Positions 1 through 8,063 are shown, numbered from the stretch's first letter. The stretch: 11,591 nt of DNA from Promethearchaeota archaeon (GCA_014729055.1 WJKO01000357.1:1-11591), one strand, 5' to 3'. The notes: generated by a model from the letters alone, not told the origin. Numbers and translations: made by a program.

Positions 1-2
1 AA

Positions 3-2528
3 GTGGATAATGTCAAGCTTCTTGATGATCCATATCTTGGCACATACTCATTATCTGATTTTCCGTCGCTGTTAGAAATGAAAAATAGATGGTTTACCAC
101 ACGGGCTTGGATTTGTCATGAAAGGGCAAAAAATGTGACGCAATTTCATAGAGAAAACGGATTTGAAGAGAATAAGGACGGAAACCGATTCGATCCGAAT
201 CTGAGACAAGGGATGATGACAAGATATATGCTATCCCACAAAAAGCCAATTATTTGGGACGATGATATTCTGCCCGGCACAACAACATCTAAAAGAAATG
301 GCGTGCAAATATACCCAGAGCTCGGCGGGGTTGGCATATGGCCAGAACTTCAGACCGCCCAATCGCGTTATCTAAATCCATATATGATCGATGATGAAAC
401 AATAGATATATTAAACAATTATGTATTTCCATATTGGATGAACCGAAACATCCGTGAAAAAGTCCGTAGCCGTTACAAAAATGCGTTAAGCCAACGACTT
501 GACGAATTCTTCTGTTTATATTTTGCATGGAAGACTCAAGCCATCTCCCATACTATTCCGGATTTTGATACATTATTAAGAGATGGTTTAGAAATTATAG
601 GAAAACGAATTGCTGCAAAAGAAAGAAAAGAAAGAGAAAATGTTACATCAGACAGCAATAGCGCTTTAAATTTTTATAAAGGTATGAAATTTGCCGTTGA
701 AGGTGTATCTCTCTATATTAAGCATTTATTACATGAAGCTCAACAACAATTAGAGAATCTAAAGAATGGAAAAAGTCCCGAAACGGGCGAATTAATAGAT
801 ATAAACATAGGGAAAAATATCCGGAGGATCTCACGATTGGAAAATATGATCGATACGCTTGAACACGTGGCAGAAGGTCCGGCAAGAAACTTTAGGGATG
901 CAATCACCCTCACGTGGATATTTTGGCTTTGTCTTCATCAAGAAAATATGAATGCTGGATTGTCTCTTGGACGCCTCGATCAAGTTCTTTATCCATATTA
1001 TCTAAAAGATATGGAAGCCGTTAGCAAAAGTAAATCCGAAGTTGATGCAAAAATCCAGGAAATTATTAAGTTGATCGGCGCATTCTACTTGAAATGTCAA
1101 GATCACTTGCCGCTCGTGCCTAATGTCGGTAATAAACTCTTTGGTGGCTCATCCTCAGATCAAGCCTTGACTCTTGGTGGGGTTAAGCCAGATGGGGAAA
1201 ACGCGGTTAATGATCTCACCTATATTTTCTTAAAAGTAACAGAAATGCTTTCACTTCGTGATCCAAATGTTAATGCTCGATATCACTTGGAAAAAAATTC
1301 AATTGAATATCTGCAACGATTATGTGAAGTGAATATCAATACAACATCAACACCGAGTATTCACAATGATGGGGAAATGATTGACACGCTCATTAAACAC
1401 GGATTTAAACCCCAAGATGCGCGCAATTGGGGTGCAACGGGATGCGTAGAGCCGACTTCGATTGGAAAACATTTCGGTCATACAAATTGTATGATGTTTA
1501 ATATGGTCGCTCCGCTTGAGATCCTTATGTATAACGGATATCATCCACTGATTCATCCAAAAATTAATTCATTAACGCCCAATTTCATACAAGATAATTA
1601 TAAAGATTTTGACAGCTTCTACTCAGCGTATAAAAAACAGTTTCGGTTTTTAGCTGGACAAATTATCGAATATAACAATCATCTGGGACTGGTACATCAA
1701 GAAATACATCCCACACCGCTTTTATCCGCGCTTTTTCAAGGACCATTAGAAAAAGGCAAAGATCTTACACGTGGAGGCGCCATATACAATTCATCCGGTG
1801 CTGCACTTGTCGCTTTGCCTGATGTGGTCGATTCGATAATTGCGATAAAAAAAATTGTATATGAAAAGCAGCTGATTAATTTGGAGGATTTTCTCAATGT
1901 AATGAAGCGGGATTTCTCTGCACCCAAAGACAAAGTTATCCTAGCAGAGATCAATAAAATACCCAAATTTGGCTCAGATGATGCCATCACCAATGAATTG
2001 GCAAAAGATCTAGTTTCCGAGTCATATAACTTTTTTTATAACCATGAAAACTATCGGGGCGGACATTACTTTGTGGGATTTTGGTCAATGTCAAACCATG
2101 TGGCATTCGGAAAATTGTCGGGGACGTTACCATCGGGTAGGTTGAGAGGAAAACCATTTACACCGGGTTTAACCCCTTCACCCACATCCACAGACCAATT
2201 ATTGGAGAATATTAAAACCATCGCAAAAATAAACTGCAATCAAACCCCAAATAACATAGCATTTAACGTAAAGCTCGTCCCCAGCGCCAAAGACACCCAT
2301 GAAGATACCCTAAAACATTTTCTCGGATATACGAAAAGCTATTTTGATTTAGGTGGATTACAAATGCAGTTTAATGTTGTTACGTCAAAACTGTTACGGG
2401 ATGCAATGACACATCCGGAGAAGTATCGTTGGTTGATGGTGCGAATTTCGGGCTATAATGCGTATTTTATTTCTTTAAATAGAGACATGCAGATGGAATT
2501 AATAGAACGGATGGAATTTAAAGCATAA
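3..2528 (+). CDS. Glycyl radical enzyme of the pyruvate formate-lyase superfamily (substrate uncertain)
   Basis: An oxygen-sensitive radical enzyme of about 841 residues, usual size for the family. The radical site is near the C-terminus in VRISGYNAYF, with Gly817 as the likely radical carrier 24 residues from the end. The active-site loop reads GATGCVEP, giving thiyl Cys481 and Glu483. The C-x-E pair is known from choline lyase CutC, glycerol dehydratase and 4-hydroxyphenylacetate decarboxylase; pyruvate formate-lyase instead has Cys-Cys. His514 in NGYHPL lies 33 residues after the cysteine, the same spacing as Cys503/His536 of 4-hydroxyphenylacetate decarboxylase. From this I infer an eliminase or arylacetate-decarboxylase-like reaction, weakly. 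No small HpdC-like subunit gene follows. The product is likely cytoplasmic. The activating enzyme gene starts 5 bases downstream, so the two are surely co-transcribed. The listed start is GTG at base 3, but the window begins there, so the true start may lie upstream. Family is secure; substrate is not. Confidence 0.93.
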   Translation: MDNVKLLDDPYLGTYSLSDFPSLLEMKNRWFTTRAWICHERAKNVTQFHRENGFEENKDGNRFDPNLRQGMMTRYMLSHKKPIIWDDDILPGTTTSKRNGVQIYPELGGVGIWPELQTAQSRYLNPYMIDDETIDILNNYVFPYWMNRNIREKVRSRYKNALSQRLDEFFCLYFAWKTQAISHTIPDFDTLLRDGLEIIGKRIAAKERKERENVTSDSNSALNFYKGMKFAVEGVSLYIKHLLHEAQQQLENLKNGKSPETGELIDINIGKNIRRISRLENMIDTLEHVAEGPARNFRDAITLTWIFWLCLHQENMNAGLSLGRLDQVLYPYYLKDMEAVSKSKSEVDAKIQEIIKLIGAFYLKCQDHLPLVPNVGNKLFGGSSSDQALTLGGVKPDGENAVNDLTYIFLKVTEMLSLRDPNVNARYHLEKNSIEYLQRLCEVNINTTSTPSIHNDGEMIDTLIKHGFKPQDARNWGATGCVEPTSIGKHFGHTNCMMFNMVAPLEILMYNGYHPLIHPKINSLTPNFIQDNYKDFDSFYSAYKKQFRFLAGQIIEYNNHLGLVHQEIHPTPLLSALFQGPLEKGKDLTRGGAIYNSSGAALVALPDVVDSIIAIKKIVYEKQLINLEDFLNVMKRDFSAPKDKVILAEINKIPKFGSDDAITNELAKDLVSESYNFFYNHENYRGGHYFVGFWSMSNHVAFGKLSGTLPSGRLRGKPFTPGLTPSPTSTDQLLENIKTIAKINCNQTPNNIAFNVKLVPSAKDTHEDTLKHFLGYTKSYFDLGGLQMQFNVVTSKLLRDAMTHPEKYRWLMVRISGYNAYFISLNRDMQMELIERMEFKA

Positions 2529-2533
2529 TAGGT

Positions 2534-3529
2534 ATGGGATCAAATGTGAAAAAAAATCCACTAATTGTTGATATTAATCAGAATTCACTCGATGATGGTC
2601 CTGGTATTCGTTCCATTATATTTTTTAAGGGATGTCCGCTCAGCTGTGTGTGGTGTCAAAATCCTGAAGCACAGAATCCAAATGCGGAGCTTCTATTTAC
2701 GCACGAAAAGTGCATACATTGTGATCCTTGCCGTATTCATTGTCCGACTGAAAGCATTGTTTTTCCCTTAACGAATGTGGGGGATTCGGTCGATTTATCT
2801 CCTAATTTGAACCGTGATACATGCAAGTTGCACTTTAACTGCATTAGATCATGTCCCGCGGATGTATTTAAGAAAGTAGGTGAAGTAAAGGAAATTGAAG
2901 AGTTACTTAGTATCTTTAAAGATAATCACGTTTTTTATGAAAACACAGGGGGAGGGGTCATGTTATCGGGCGGTGAACCACTGATGTTCCCCGAATTTGT
3001 TAAGGAATTGGTAAACCAGCTAACGTTAAATGAAATAGACTATTGTATTGAAACTTCTGGGTATTTTTCATTCAATGAAGATACAGAATTAATTCTACGA
3101 AATGCCAGCATGATTTACTATGATATTAAACTTATTGACCCAAATCTTCATCGAAACTATTGCGGCGTTGACAATAAGGTTATTATCGAGAATTTTGATA
3201 AAATTCGTGATGAAAACGTTGCATTATGCCCTCAAGATCAATCCCATATCAATGAAGTGCGTGAAAAATCTATCCCAATTCTAATACCCAGAACCCCACT
3301 CATACCCGAAATTACAACAGCGACACACAATCTAAAACAATTACATGATTTTTACACAAATAGGGGTATAAATTTCATAGACTTTCTTCCGTACAATCCT
3401 CTCTGGATTGATAAAGTGGAGAAGCTCGGAATGAAGTGTAAATATAACCGAAACACATGGATGACTGAAGATGAACTCAATATTGTGCGTGCGATGTTTT
3501 CAAGATTCAAATTTGATAGTTTTCATTGA
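2534..3529 (+). CDS. Glycyl radical enzyme activating enzyme (radical SAM, ferredoxin-like insert)
   Basis: It installs the glycyl radical on the upstream enzyme by reductive cleavage of S-adenosylmethionine. The radical-SAM motif C-x3-C-x2-C is Cys34, Cys38 and Cys41 in KGCPLSCVWCQNPE; a GGEP SAM-binding motif follows in MLSGGEPL. Between them is the two-cluster ferredoxin-like insert typical of activases of PFL-like enzymes other than PflA. The first cluster motif is complete (Cys60, 63, 66, 70). The second reads Cys97, His100, Cys103, Cys107, so histidine occupies the second cysteine position. An insertion around residues 225-248, with one extra cysteine, precedes the ILIPRTPLIP strand. 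The ATG at 2534 has only a weak GG-containing leader; GTG at 2546 is an in-frame alternative. Length of 331 residues is normal to slightly long. Family and role are secure from motifs and linkage. Confidence 0.94.
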   Translation: MGSNVKKNPLIVDINQNSLDDGPGIRSIIFFKGCPLSCVWCQNPEAQNPNAELLFTHEKCIHCDPCRIHCPTESIVFPLTNVGDSVDLSPNLNRDTCKLHFNCIRSCPADVFKKVGEVKEIEELLSIFKDNHVFYENTGGGVMLSGGEPLMFPEFVKELVNQLTLNEIDYCIETSGYFSFNEDTELILRNASMIYYDIKLIDPNLHRNYCGVDNKVIIENFDKIRDENVALCPQDQSHINEVREKSIPILIPRTPLIPEITTATHNLKQLHDFYTNRGINFIDFLPYNPLWIDKVEKLGMKCKYNRNTWMTEDELNIVRAMFSRFKFDSFH

Positions 3530-3546
3530 TATTCCGAGACGATTTC

Positions 3547-3556
3547 CATATATACA
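3547..3556 (+). promoter_or_regulatory. Possible TATA box for the SIR2-TPR gene
   Basis: An ATATATA run lies in the 39-base gap after the activase stop. Its centre is about 36 bases before the ATG at 3587 and 18 before the ATG at 3569. With an archaeal TATA-to-start distance near 26, transcription would begin around 3577, favouring 3587 as the first codon. No Shine-Dalgarno motif precedes any of the three candidate starts. It is short and in AT-rich DNA, so chance occurrence is possible. Confidence 0.3.
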
Positions 3557-3568
3557 TTTAAAAACCTC

Positions 3569-5320
3569 ATGATGTATAATTTATCCATGTTTAAAAGATT
3601 TGAAGGAAAAATTGAAGAACTTTTTTATCCAAATGATAAGTACACATTTCTTATAGGTGCTGGCATATCCATGGAACCGCCAACCCAATATCCTTCAGCA
3701 ATAGAAATGGTTCAAACATTTCTGGAACTTTTAACACCAAAAGAAGTAATGCAAGATATTTCAATGGATGATTTAAGGTTTGAAATAGTTGTTGAAATTG
3801 TACAAAGATTTATAGATGAAAAATTGGAGTTTATGAATTATTTTGAGATATTGAGAAACCCCAACCTTATACATGCATTCCTTGCTATAATGAATCATAA
3901 TGGGCACTATATTATAACGACTAATTATGATTATATGATTGAAAAAGTATATGGAATGATTTATTCAAACGCGCAAATTAGAACAGTCATTACAAAAAGC
4001 GAATTCTTAAAATATGAAAAACCAGATTACGAAGTAAAAAAAGGAACAAATCTTCTCTATAAGTTACATGGCTGTAAGCAAAATTATTCTAATTTAAAAG
4101 ACACATCTGACTCATTAACAATTACAATGAAAGACTTCGGTAAGAATTCTAAAACTAAAAATCCTTTGGATATGGATTCATTTATGAAACCAGCTATTGT
4201 CAATTGCATGAATGAGCGAACTCTTATTGTTATGGGATATTCAGGTGGAGATGATTTTGATATTACTCCATTAATTATAGAGATGCATAATTTTTCACGC
4301 ATCTTCTGGATAGAACATACAAATTCTGAAAAATTAGAAATTTTAAAATATTCATGTATTTCTGCTAATGATAAGATTGTTGATCTCAGTTTAAAAAGAG
4401 AAATGAGAATATTGAAAGAGATTGGAAATATGGGAAAAATCCCAGTCTTTTTAATTAAAGCAAATACAAAGGAATTTGTTAAAAATGTCTTAATTAAACA
4501 TCTTATTCAAGATAAGACGGCAATAAAAATTTTAAAGGATGAATACATTAAAGAGCATATTAGAAGAGGGAATTGGGAGACTACATTTAATAACTTTCTT
4601 ATCAGTATGTATGAAAATAGATATAATCCCCCGATATTGAAGAAGTTATGGTTTGCTGGTGCATTATATAAACGTATTCATCAATTTGAAAAAGCAGAGA
4701 TCTATTATAAAAAAGCTTTAGATCTTGCAGAGAAAGATTCGAATATAGTCTTTAAGGTCATTTTTCTTTACGAATTGGGTTCCAATTATAGTCAGAATTG
4801 GAATTTTGATGAAGCGATTGATAAGCTCAAAGAAGCTCTAATTTTAATTGATAGTCTTACTATTAAAGGGAAGAAAATAATAAATTCAATTATTGGCAGA
4901 ATTTTTATAAGTATTGGTGAGGCATATAAACAAAAGAATACTCTTAGTAAGGCACTGGAATATTTTAAAAAATCACTTAAAATTGCTGAAAAAACTGGGG
5001 ATTTGACTGCAAAAGCTTCCTCTCTTCTATATAGGGGGGATATTTATATGAAAACCGAAAATTATACAGATGCGCTAAATGCTTTAAAGGTTTCTTTGGG
5101 TATAATTGAAGAATTGAATAATATTGAGGCAAAAGCAGCTTGCTGTAAAATCATTGGTACCATATTCCAAAAATTGGGAAAAAAAACCAAAGCAATTAAA
5201 TATCTAGAACTTTCTTATGATATTTTTAAAAAACTATTGCTAAAGGATGAAGCAAATTTGTTAAGAAAAGAAATTCAAATAATACTGGAGAAGACAATAA
5301 ATTCTCCAGCTGAGGAATAA
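3569..5320 (+). CDS. SIR2-like (NADase-type) domain protein with C-terminal TPR repeats
   Basis: Residues about 25-260 form a SIR2_2-like Rossmann domain: GAGIS at 30-34 binds the dinucleotide, TTNYD at 117-121 supplies Asn119, KLHG supplies His167, and GYSGGDDFD begins at 223. Asn and His in these motifs are the catalytic pair of NAD+-hydrolysing SIR2 domains in antiphage proteins such as ThsA and DSR2. After a linker, residues about 350-560 hold roughly five TPR-like helical pairs (for example around YYKKALDLAEK and YFKKSLKIAEK), normally a protein-binding or sensing scaffold. There are no membrane segments. I infer a cytoplasmic NAD+-depleting defence effector; a regulatory deacylase is less likely because the zinc-binding cysteines of true sirtuins are not evident. 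Start choice is open: ATG at 3569, 3572 or 3587, with a TATA-like box at about 3548-3554 fitting the third best. Hand-counted samples show lower G+C (about 28-32%) than the upstream pair. Confidence 0.88.
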   Translation: MMYNLSMFKRFEGKIEELFYPNDKYTFLIGAGISMEPPTQYPSAIEMVQTFLELLTPKEVMQDISMDDLRFEIVVEIVQRFIDEKLEFMNYFEILRNPNLIHAFLAIMNHNGHYIITTNYDYMIEKVYGMIYSNAQIRTVITKSEFLKYEKPDYEVKKGTNLLYKLHGCKQNYSNLKDTSDSLTITMKDFGKNSKTKNPLDMDSFMKPAIVNCMNERTLIVMGYSGGDDFDITPLIIEMHNFSRIFWIEHTNSEKLEILKYSCISANDKIVDLSLKREMRILKEIGNMGKIPVFLIKANTKEFVKNVLIKHLIQDKTAIKILKDEYIKEHIRRGNWETTFNNFLISMYENRYNPPILKKLWFAGALYKRIHQFEKAEIYYKKALDLAEKDSNIVFKVIFLYELGSNYSQNWNFDEAIDKLKEALILIDSLTIKGKKIINSIIGRIFISIGEAYKQKNTLSKALEYFKKSLKIAEKTGDLTAKASSLLYRGDIYMKTENYTDALNALKVSLGIIEELNNIEAKAACCKIIGTIFQKLGKKTKAIKYLELSYDIFKKLLLKDEANLLRKEIQIILEKTINSPAEE

Positions 5321-5343
5321 GTTGCCAAATCTTATCATTAAAA

Positions 5344-5393
5344 ATATCTTAAGATAATTCATTTCAGATATCTAAAGGTAATTCATTTTCAAG
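5344..5393. repeat. Imperfect tandem repeat (24-26 bp, two copies) at a convergent gene junction
   Basis: Copy A (5344-5367) and copy B (5368-5393) both begin ATATCT and share a TAATTCATTT core followed by CAG/CAAG, differing by a few substitutions and two small indels. Copy B encodes the last residues of the minus-strand small protein, whose stop codon (5364-5366) falls at the end of copy A. Copy A also contains a perfect 12-bp palindrome, TATCTTAAGATA, at 5345-5356. It sits between the convergent stops at 5320 and 5364, so a termination role is conceivable but unsupported, since no clear T-tract follows. Confidence 0.6.
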
Positions 5394-5630
5394 ATTGTAT
5401 TTCTGCCATCTTTTCATCATTTTCTTTGCCACTCGGTTATTGGAAATGGGTTGCAATTGTGCTTGCCCCGTCCATTTATCTATATACTCGTCTGCTTCGG
5501 CAAAACAATCTTCACATATTGTAAATATCTCAGCTGGCGGACCTTTCTTTCTTAAAGAATTTTTAATCTTTTTAATCCAGTCTTTTTCAAGCTTATTCTG
5601 CTCTCTTTCATATACTGTCAATCTAACCAA
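5364..5630 (-). CDS. Small unrecognised protein with a CxxC motif and probable TTG start
   Basis: I do not recognise this 88-residue protein. It looks like real protein: a basic, amphipathic N-terminal half (about residues 8-29), then PPAEIFTICEDCFAEADEYID with Cys39-x2-Cys42, then a basic segment around residues 66-76. There is no signal peptide or membrane segment. No ATG or GTG lies between the in-frame upstream stop and codon 71, so it must start at TTG (5630, or 5621 in the same frame) or be a decayed gene. One CxxC pair could bind metal only in a dimer or with other ligands. It is convergent with the SIR2-TPR gene and divergent from the hydrolase gene. The opposite strand is also open over this stretch but encodes a very hydrophobic, low-quality sequence that I regard as the shadow. 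Function is unknown. Confidence 0.5.
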   Translation of the reverse strand: MVRLTVYEREQNKLEKDWIKKIKNSLRKKGPPAEIFTICEDCFAEADEYIDKWTGQAQLQPISNNRVAKKMMKRWQKYNLENELPLDI

Positions 5631-5635
5631 TGTGA

Positions 5636-5647
5636 CTATATAAAAGC
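5636..5647 (+). promoter_or_regulatory. Strong TATA-like box for the membrane hydrolase gene
   Basis: CTATATAAAAGC is a close match to an archaeal TATA element. A start site about 27 bases downstream would fall near 5668, leaving a leader of about 38 bases that keeps the Shine-Dalgarno-like motif at 5691-5696. Read on the other strand it is also TATA-like (TTTTATATAG) but would place initiation at about 5616, inside the small minus-strand gene, unless that gene starts further in. A second TATA-like run (5665-5672) is less suitable because it would cut off the ribosome site. Confidence 0.45.
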
Positions 5648-5690
5648 ATCAACGCTGAATATTACTATATAATTAATTAGAGTAGATTGT

Positions 5691-5696
5691 AGGTGG
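5691..5696 (+). promoter_or_regulatory. Shine-Dalgarno motif deciding the GTG start of the hydrolase gene
   Basis: AGGTGG lies nine bases before GTG at 5706 and pairs with the 3' end of 16S rRNA. No other start codon lies between the in-frame stop at 5670-5672 and 5706, so it supports the GTG start over the internal ATG at 5724. Confidence 0.55.
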
Positions 5697-5705
5697 AATT
5701 TTAAC

Positions 5706-8063
5706 GTGATTAATTGGCTCGTAATGTTTTTTATATTCTTAGGTGGTGTGTTGAAACCATTTTTCAATATTGAATTTGCTGGAAACAATGCTTTGGTTGT
5801 CTGTCTTGCTCGAGGACTTTATATTGTTGGGTTCTATCTAAATTACGTGAAATTTGCACAGCGATATCCCGAAGATAAACGAGTTTATACTTTTTCTAAG
5901 AAAAATTATGCTTCATTTATTATCAAAAACTCGCTTGTATTATTGTTAGGGATATTCAGCACATATTTTACATTGTTTATATCGGTATATTCAATAATGA
6001 CATTTGCGACATTTTTGCGAAAGATTACTGAACGGGAGGTTCGAGACAAATTCAAGGATGTCTATAAAATATTAAGTGGGTTCATCTACTTAGGGGCGCC
6101 TTTTGCGGCTTTTTTCAGTTTTCCGAATTTCGATCCGGGATTGCCTGAAGTTATAGAAGACTATATCCCTATTAGTTTGGTTATTTTAGTTATCAAAATC
6201 ATTCCGATAGTCCTTGGAATTATAATCTATCTGTTTCCTGGTCATTTATACGCAAGTTTAAGCTTAAAGAAAATGTATAAGAATTACAATCGAATAATTT
6301 TGGGGGGATTAAAACGGCTACCGCCGATTCGTGTCATTGCAATCGCATTTATGATTATAACTCCGGGATTTCTAATTGTCGGAGTATTAGGATGGGGACT
6401 TCCACAAAGTGATCATTATATGGTTGAGATGTCGGATGGAACGAAGTTAGCAACTGATGTATTCTATTCTCCTTTGATTGGTAAAAAGCCCGGACCTGTA
6501 ATATATATTCGTTCACCATATGGTATTCGGACGCTATTTCCTGAAATGGACGTAGCCCGATATGCTGCAATGGGCTATCATGTTGTTGAACAGGATTGTA
6601 GAGGGACCTATGAGTCTGAAGGATCTCCGAATGATTTATTATTTGTAAAATCATATTTGGATGGAAATGAAACTGTTAAGTGGATAATGGAACAGCCTTG
6701 GTGTAATGGAAAGGTCGGTTCAGCAGGAATATCTGCAATGGCAATAAACAGTTATTTTTATGCCGGTTCAGCACCCAGCGATTTATTGACACAATCATTA
6801 TGGTTTGGGACTCCGGATTTGATTTTTGATGCGATTGTACAGGGAAGTTATCGCGAACAATTAGTGAACATGTGGGTTGAGTTTACAGCTCCCGATAATT
6901 GGCGCTATCAACTTGACTACATTTATGACATGATGGCTGATGTTTCACTTATGGAAAATAGCGATGAAGCCAAAGCAGTTTCCCTCGCAATAGGCGAAAA
7001 TAAATATGAAAATGTAAATATCAGTGCACTTCACGTTGGAGGTTGGTACGATATTTTCCTAACCGGAACTCTTAGGGGATACAAGGGATATGATGACTTG
7101 GGTGGCTCTGGTGCCCAAGGTAAACAAAGATTAATTATTGGGCCTTGGACGCATGGTATGTTTTTTGGCGGAAAGCAAGGTGATGTAGCGTATCCTTCAT
7201 CTTCTAATGGTGTAGGTTTAGTCTTTGACTGGGAAGCGCAAGTATTAGATGAAAAGCTCAAGGGCGTCGACACCGAAAATATGTGGGAAAACCGTGTAGC
7301 GTATTATTTAATGGGGGATCCCAAAGATGCACGAGCCAATTATTGGAAATATACCAATGACTGGCCTTTAGATTACGATATTCAAAAATGGTATCTAAAT
7401 GGGGCGGAATCATCGCTTATAAAAGGAGATTCCGGACTAACGGAACATAATTTGTCTTATTTATTTGATCCGATTAATCCAGTACAGAATTGGGGAGGGA
7501 ATAATTTGCTCTCTGATCCCGTAGGACCTGTTGATCAGAGGCCCGTAGAGAATAATGAAGACGGAAGTATTCGAGATGATATACTACTCTTTCAGTCTGA
7601 TGTGCTTACAGAAGCAGTTGAATTTGAGGGCGATTTAAAAGCCCAGCTCTTTATTGCATCGAATTGCACCGATACAGATTTTATGGTGAAATTATGTGAT
7701 ATTTATCCTGATGGCAGACGAGTCTTAATAACAGACGGAGCCCTCACGACGCGATATCGCGATATAGATTTTACATCATTAAATGGGGCTAATCACACAG
7801 TTACGGAAAACTTTCTTTCGGGAAATTCAGATGTCGAATATAATATAACAGTAGATATGATGGCGACAGCGTATAGGTTTGATGCGGGGCATAGAATCGG
7901 AATTAGCATAACGAGCAGTAATTATGATCGTTTTGGGTTGAATGCAAATACAGGTGGGCATATTACCGACCATTGGTCCCAAGGGTTTATTGCGAATAAT
8001 ACGATAATTACTGGTCCGGAAAAGTCTTGCATTTGGTTTCCAGTTCTTGCATCCAGTTCTTGA
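5706..8063 (+). CDS. Membrane-anchored CocE/NonD family serine hydrolase (peptidase S15-like)
   Basis: Residues 1 to about 230 are a hydrophobic domain with roughly six membrane segments (about 3-20, 27-50, 73-103, 125-140, 155-180 and 210-228). From about 235 a full CocE/NonD hydrolase follows. Its alpha/beta-hydrolase triad is visible: Ser343 in AGISAMA, Asp449 in VGGWYDIF and His483 in IGPWTHG. The RSPYG tyrosine (oxyanion hole in cocaine esterase) and DCRGTYESEG are also present. The C-terminal part, about residues 590-785, is the jelly-roll domain of the family (FEGDLKAQLFIAS, DFMVKLCDIYPDGRRV). Family members cleave esters, acyl groups or X-Pro peptides; the substrate here is unknown. 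The catalytic domain probably sits outside the cell or at the membrane surface, though topology is inferred. Most family members are soluble or carry only a signal peptide, so the multi-pass domain is unusual. The last codons run into a tandem repeat. Confidence 0.9.
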   Translation: MINWLVMFFIFLGGVLKPFFNIEFAGNNALVVCLARGLYIVGFYLNYVKFAQRYPEDKRVYTFSKKNYASFIIKNSLVLLLGIFSTYFTLFISVYSIMTFATFLRKITEREVRDKFKDVYKILSGFIYLGAPFAAFFSFPNFDPGLPEVIEDYIPISLVILVIKIIPIVLGIIIYLFPGHLYASLSLKKMYKNYNRIILGGLKRLPPIRVIAIAFMIITPGFLIVGVLGWGLPQSDHYMVEMSDGTKLATDVFYSPLIGKKPGPVIYIRSPYGIRTLFPEMDVARYAAMGYHVVEQDCRGTYESEGSPNDLLFVKSYLDGNETVKWIMEQPWCNGKVGSAGISAMAINSYFYAGSAPSDLLTQSLWFGTPDLIFDAIVQGSYREQLVNMWVEFTAPDNWRYQLDYIYDMMADVSLMENSDEAKAVSLAIGENKYENVNISALHVGGWYDIFLTGTLRGYKGYDDLGGSGAQGKQRLIIGPWTHGMFFGGKQGDVAYPSSSNGVGLVFDWEAQVLDEKLKGVDTENMWENRVAYYLMGDPKDARANYWKYTNDWPLDYDIQKWYLNGAESSLIKGDSGLTEHNLSYLFDPINPVQNWGGNNLLSDPVGPVDQRPVENNEDGSIRDDILLFQSDVLTEAVEFEGDLKAQLFIASNCTDTDFMVKLCDIYPDGRRVLITDGALTTRYRDIDFTSLNGANHTVTENFLSGNSDVEYNITVDMMATAYRFDAGHRIGISITSSNYDRFGLNANTGGHITDHWSQGFIANNTIITGPEKSCIWFPVLASSS

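Noticed and set aside
3..2528. Benzylsuccinate or alkylsuccinate synthase (fumarate-adding) identity
   Set aside because: As I recall the family, these enzymes lack the glutamate two residues after the catalytic cysteine, while this protein has C-V-E-P. No accessory bss/ass subunit genes are adjacent. A tree could overturn this.
5345..5356. Palindrome TATCTTAAGATA as an intrinsic terminator
   Set aside because: The stem is all weak pairs apart from two G-C, leaves no loop and has no T-tract after it, and it sits inside a tandem duplication.
5395..5643. Plus-strand open frame of 82 codons opposite the small CxxC gene
   Set aside because: Its translation is hydrophobic and rich in Ser, Phe and Cys, as expected from the antisense of a charged protein, and it has no ribosome site or coherent domain.
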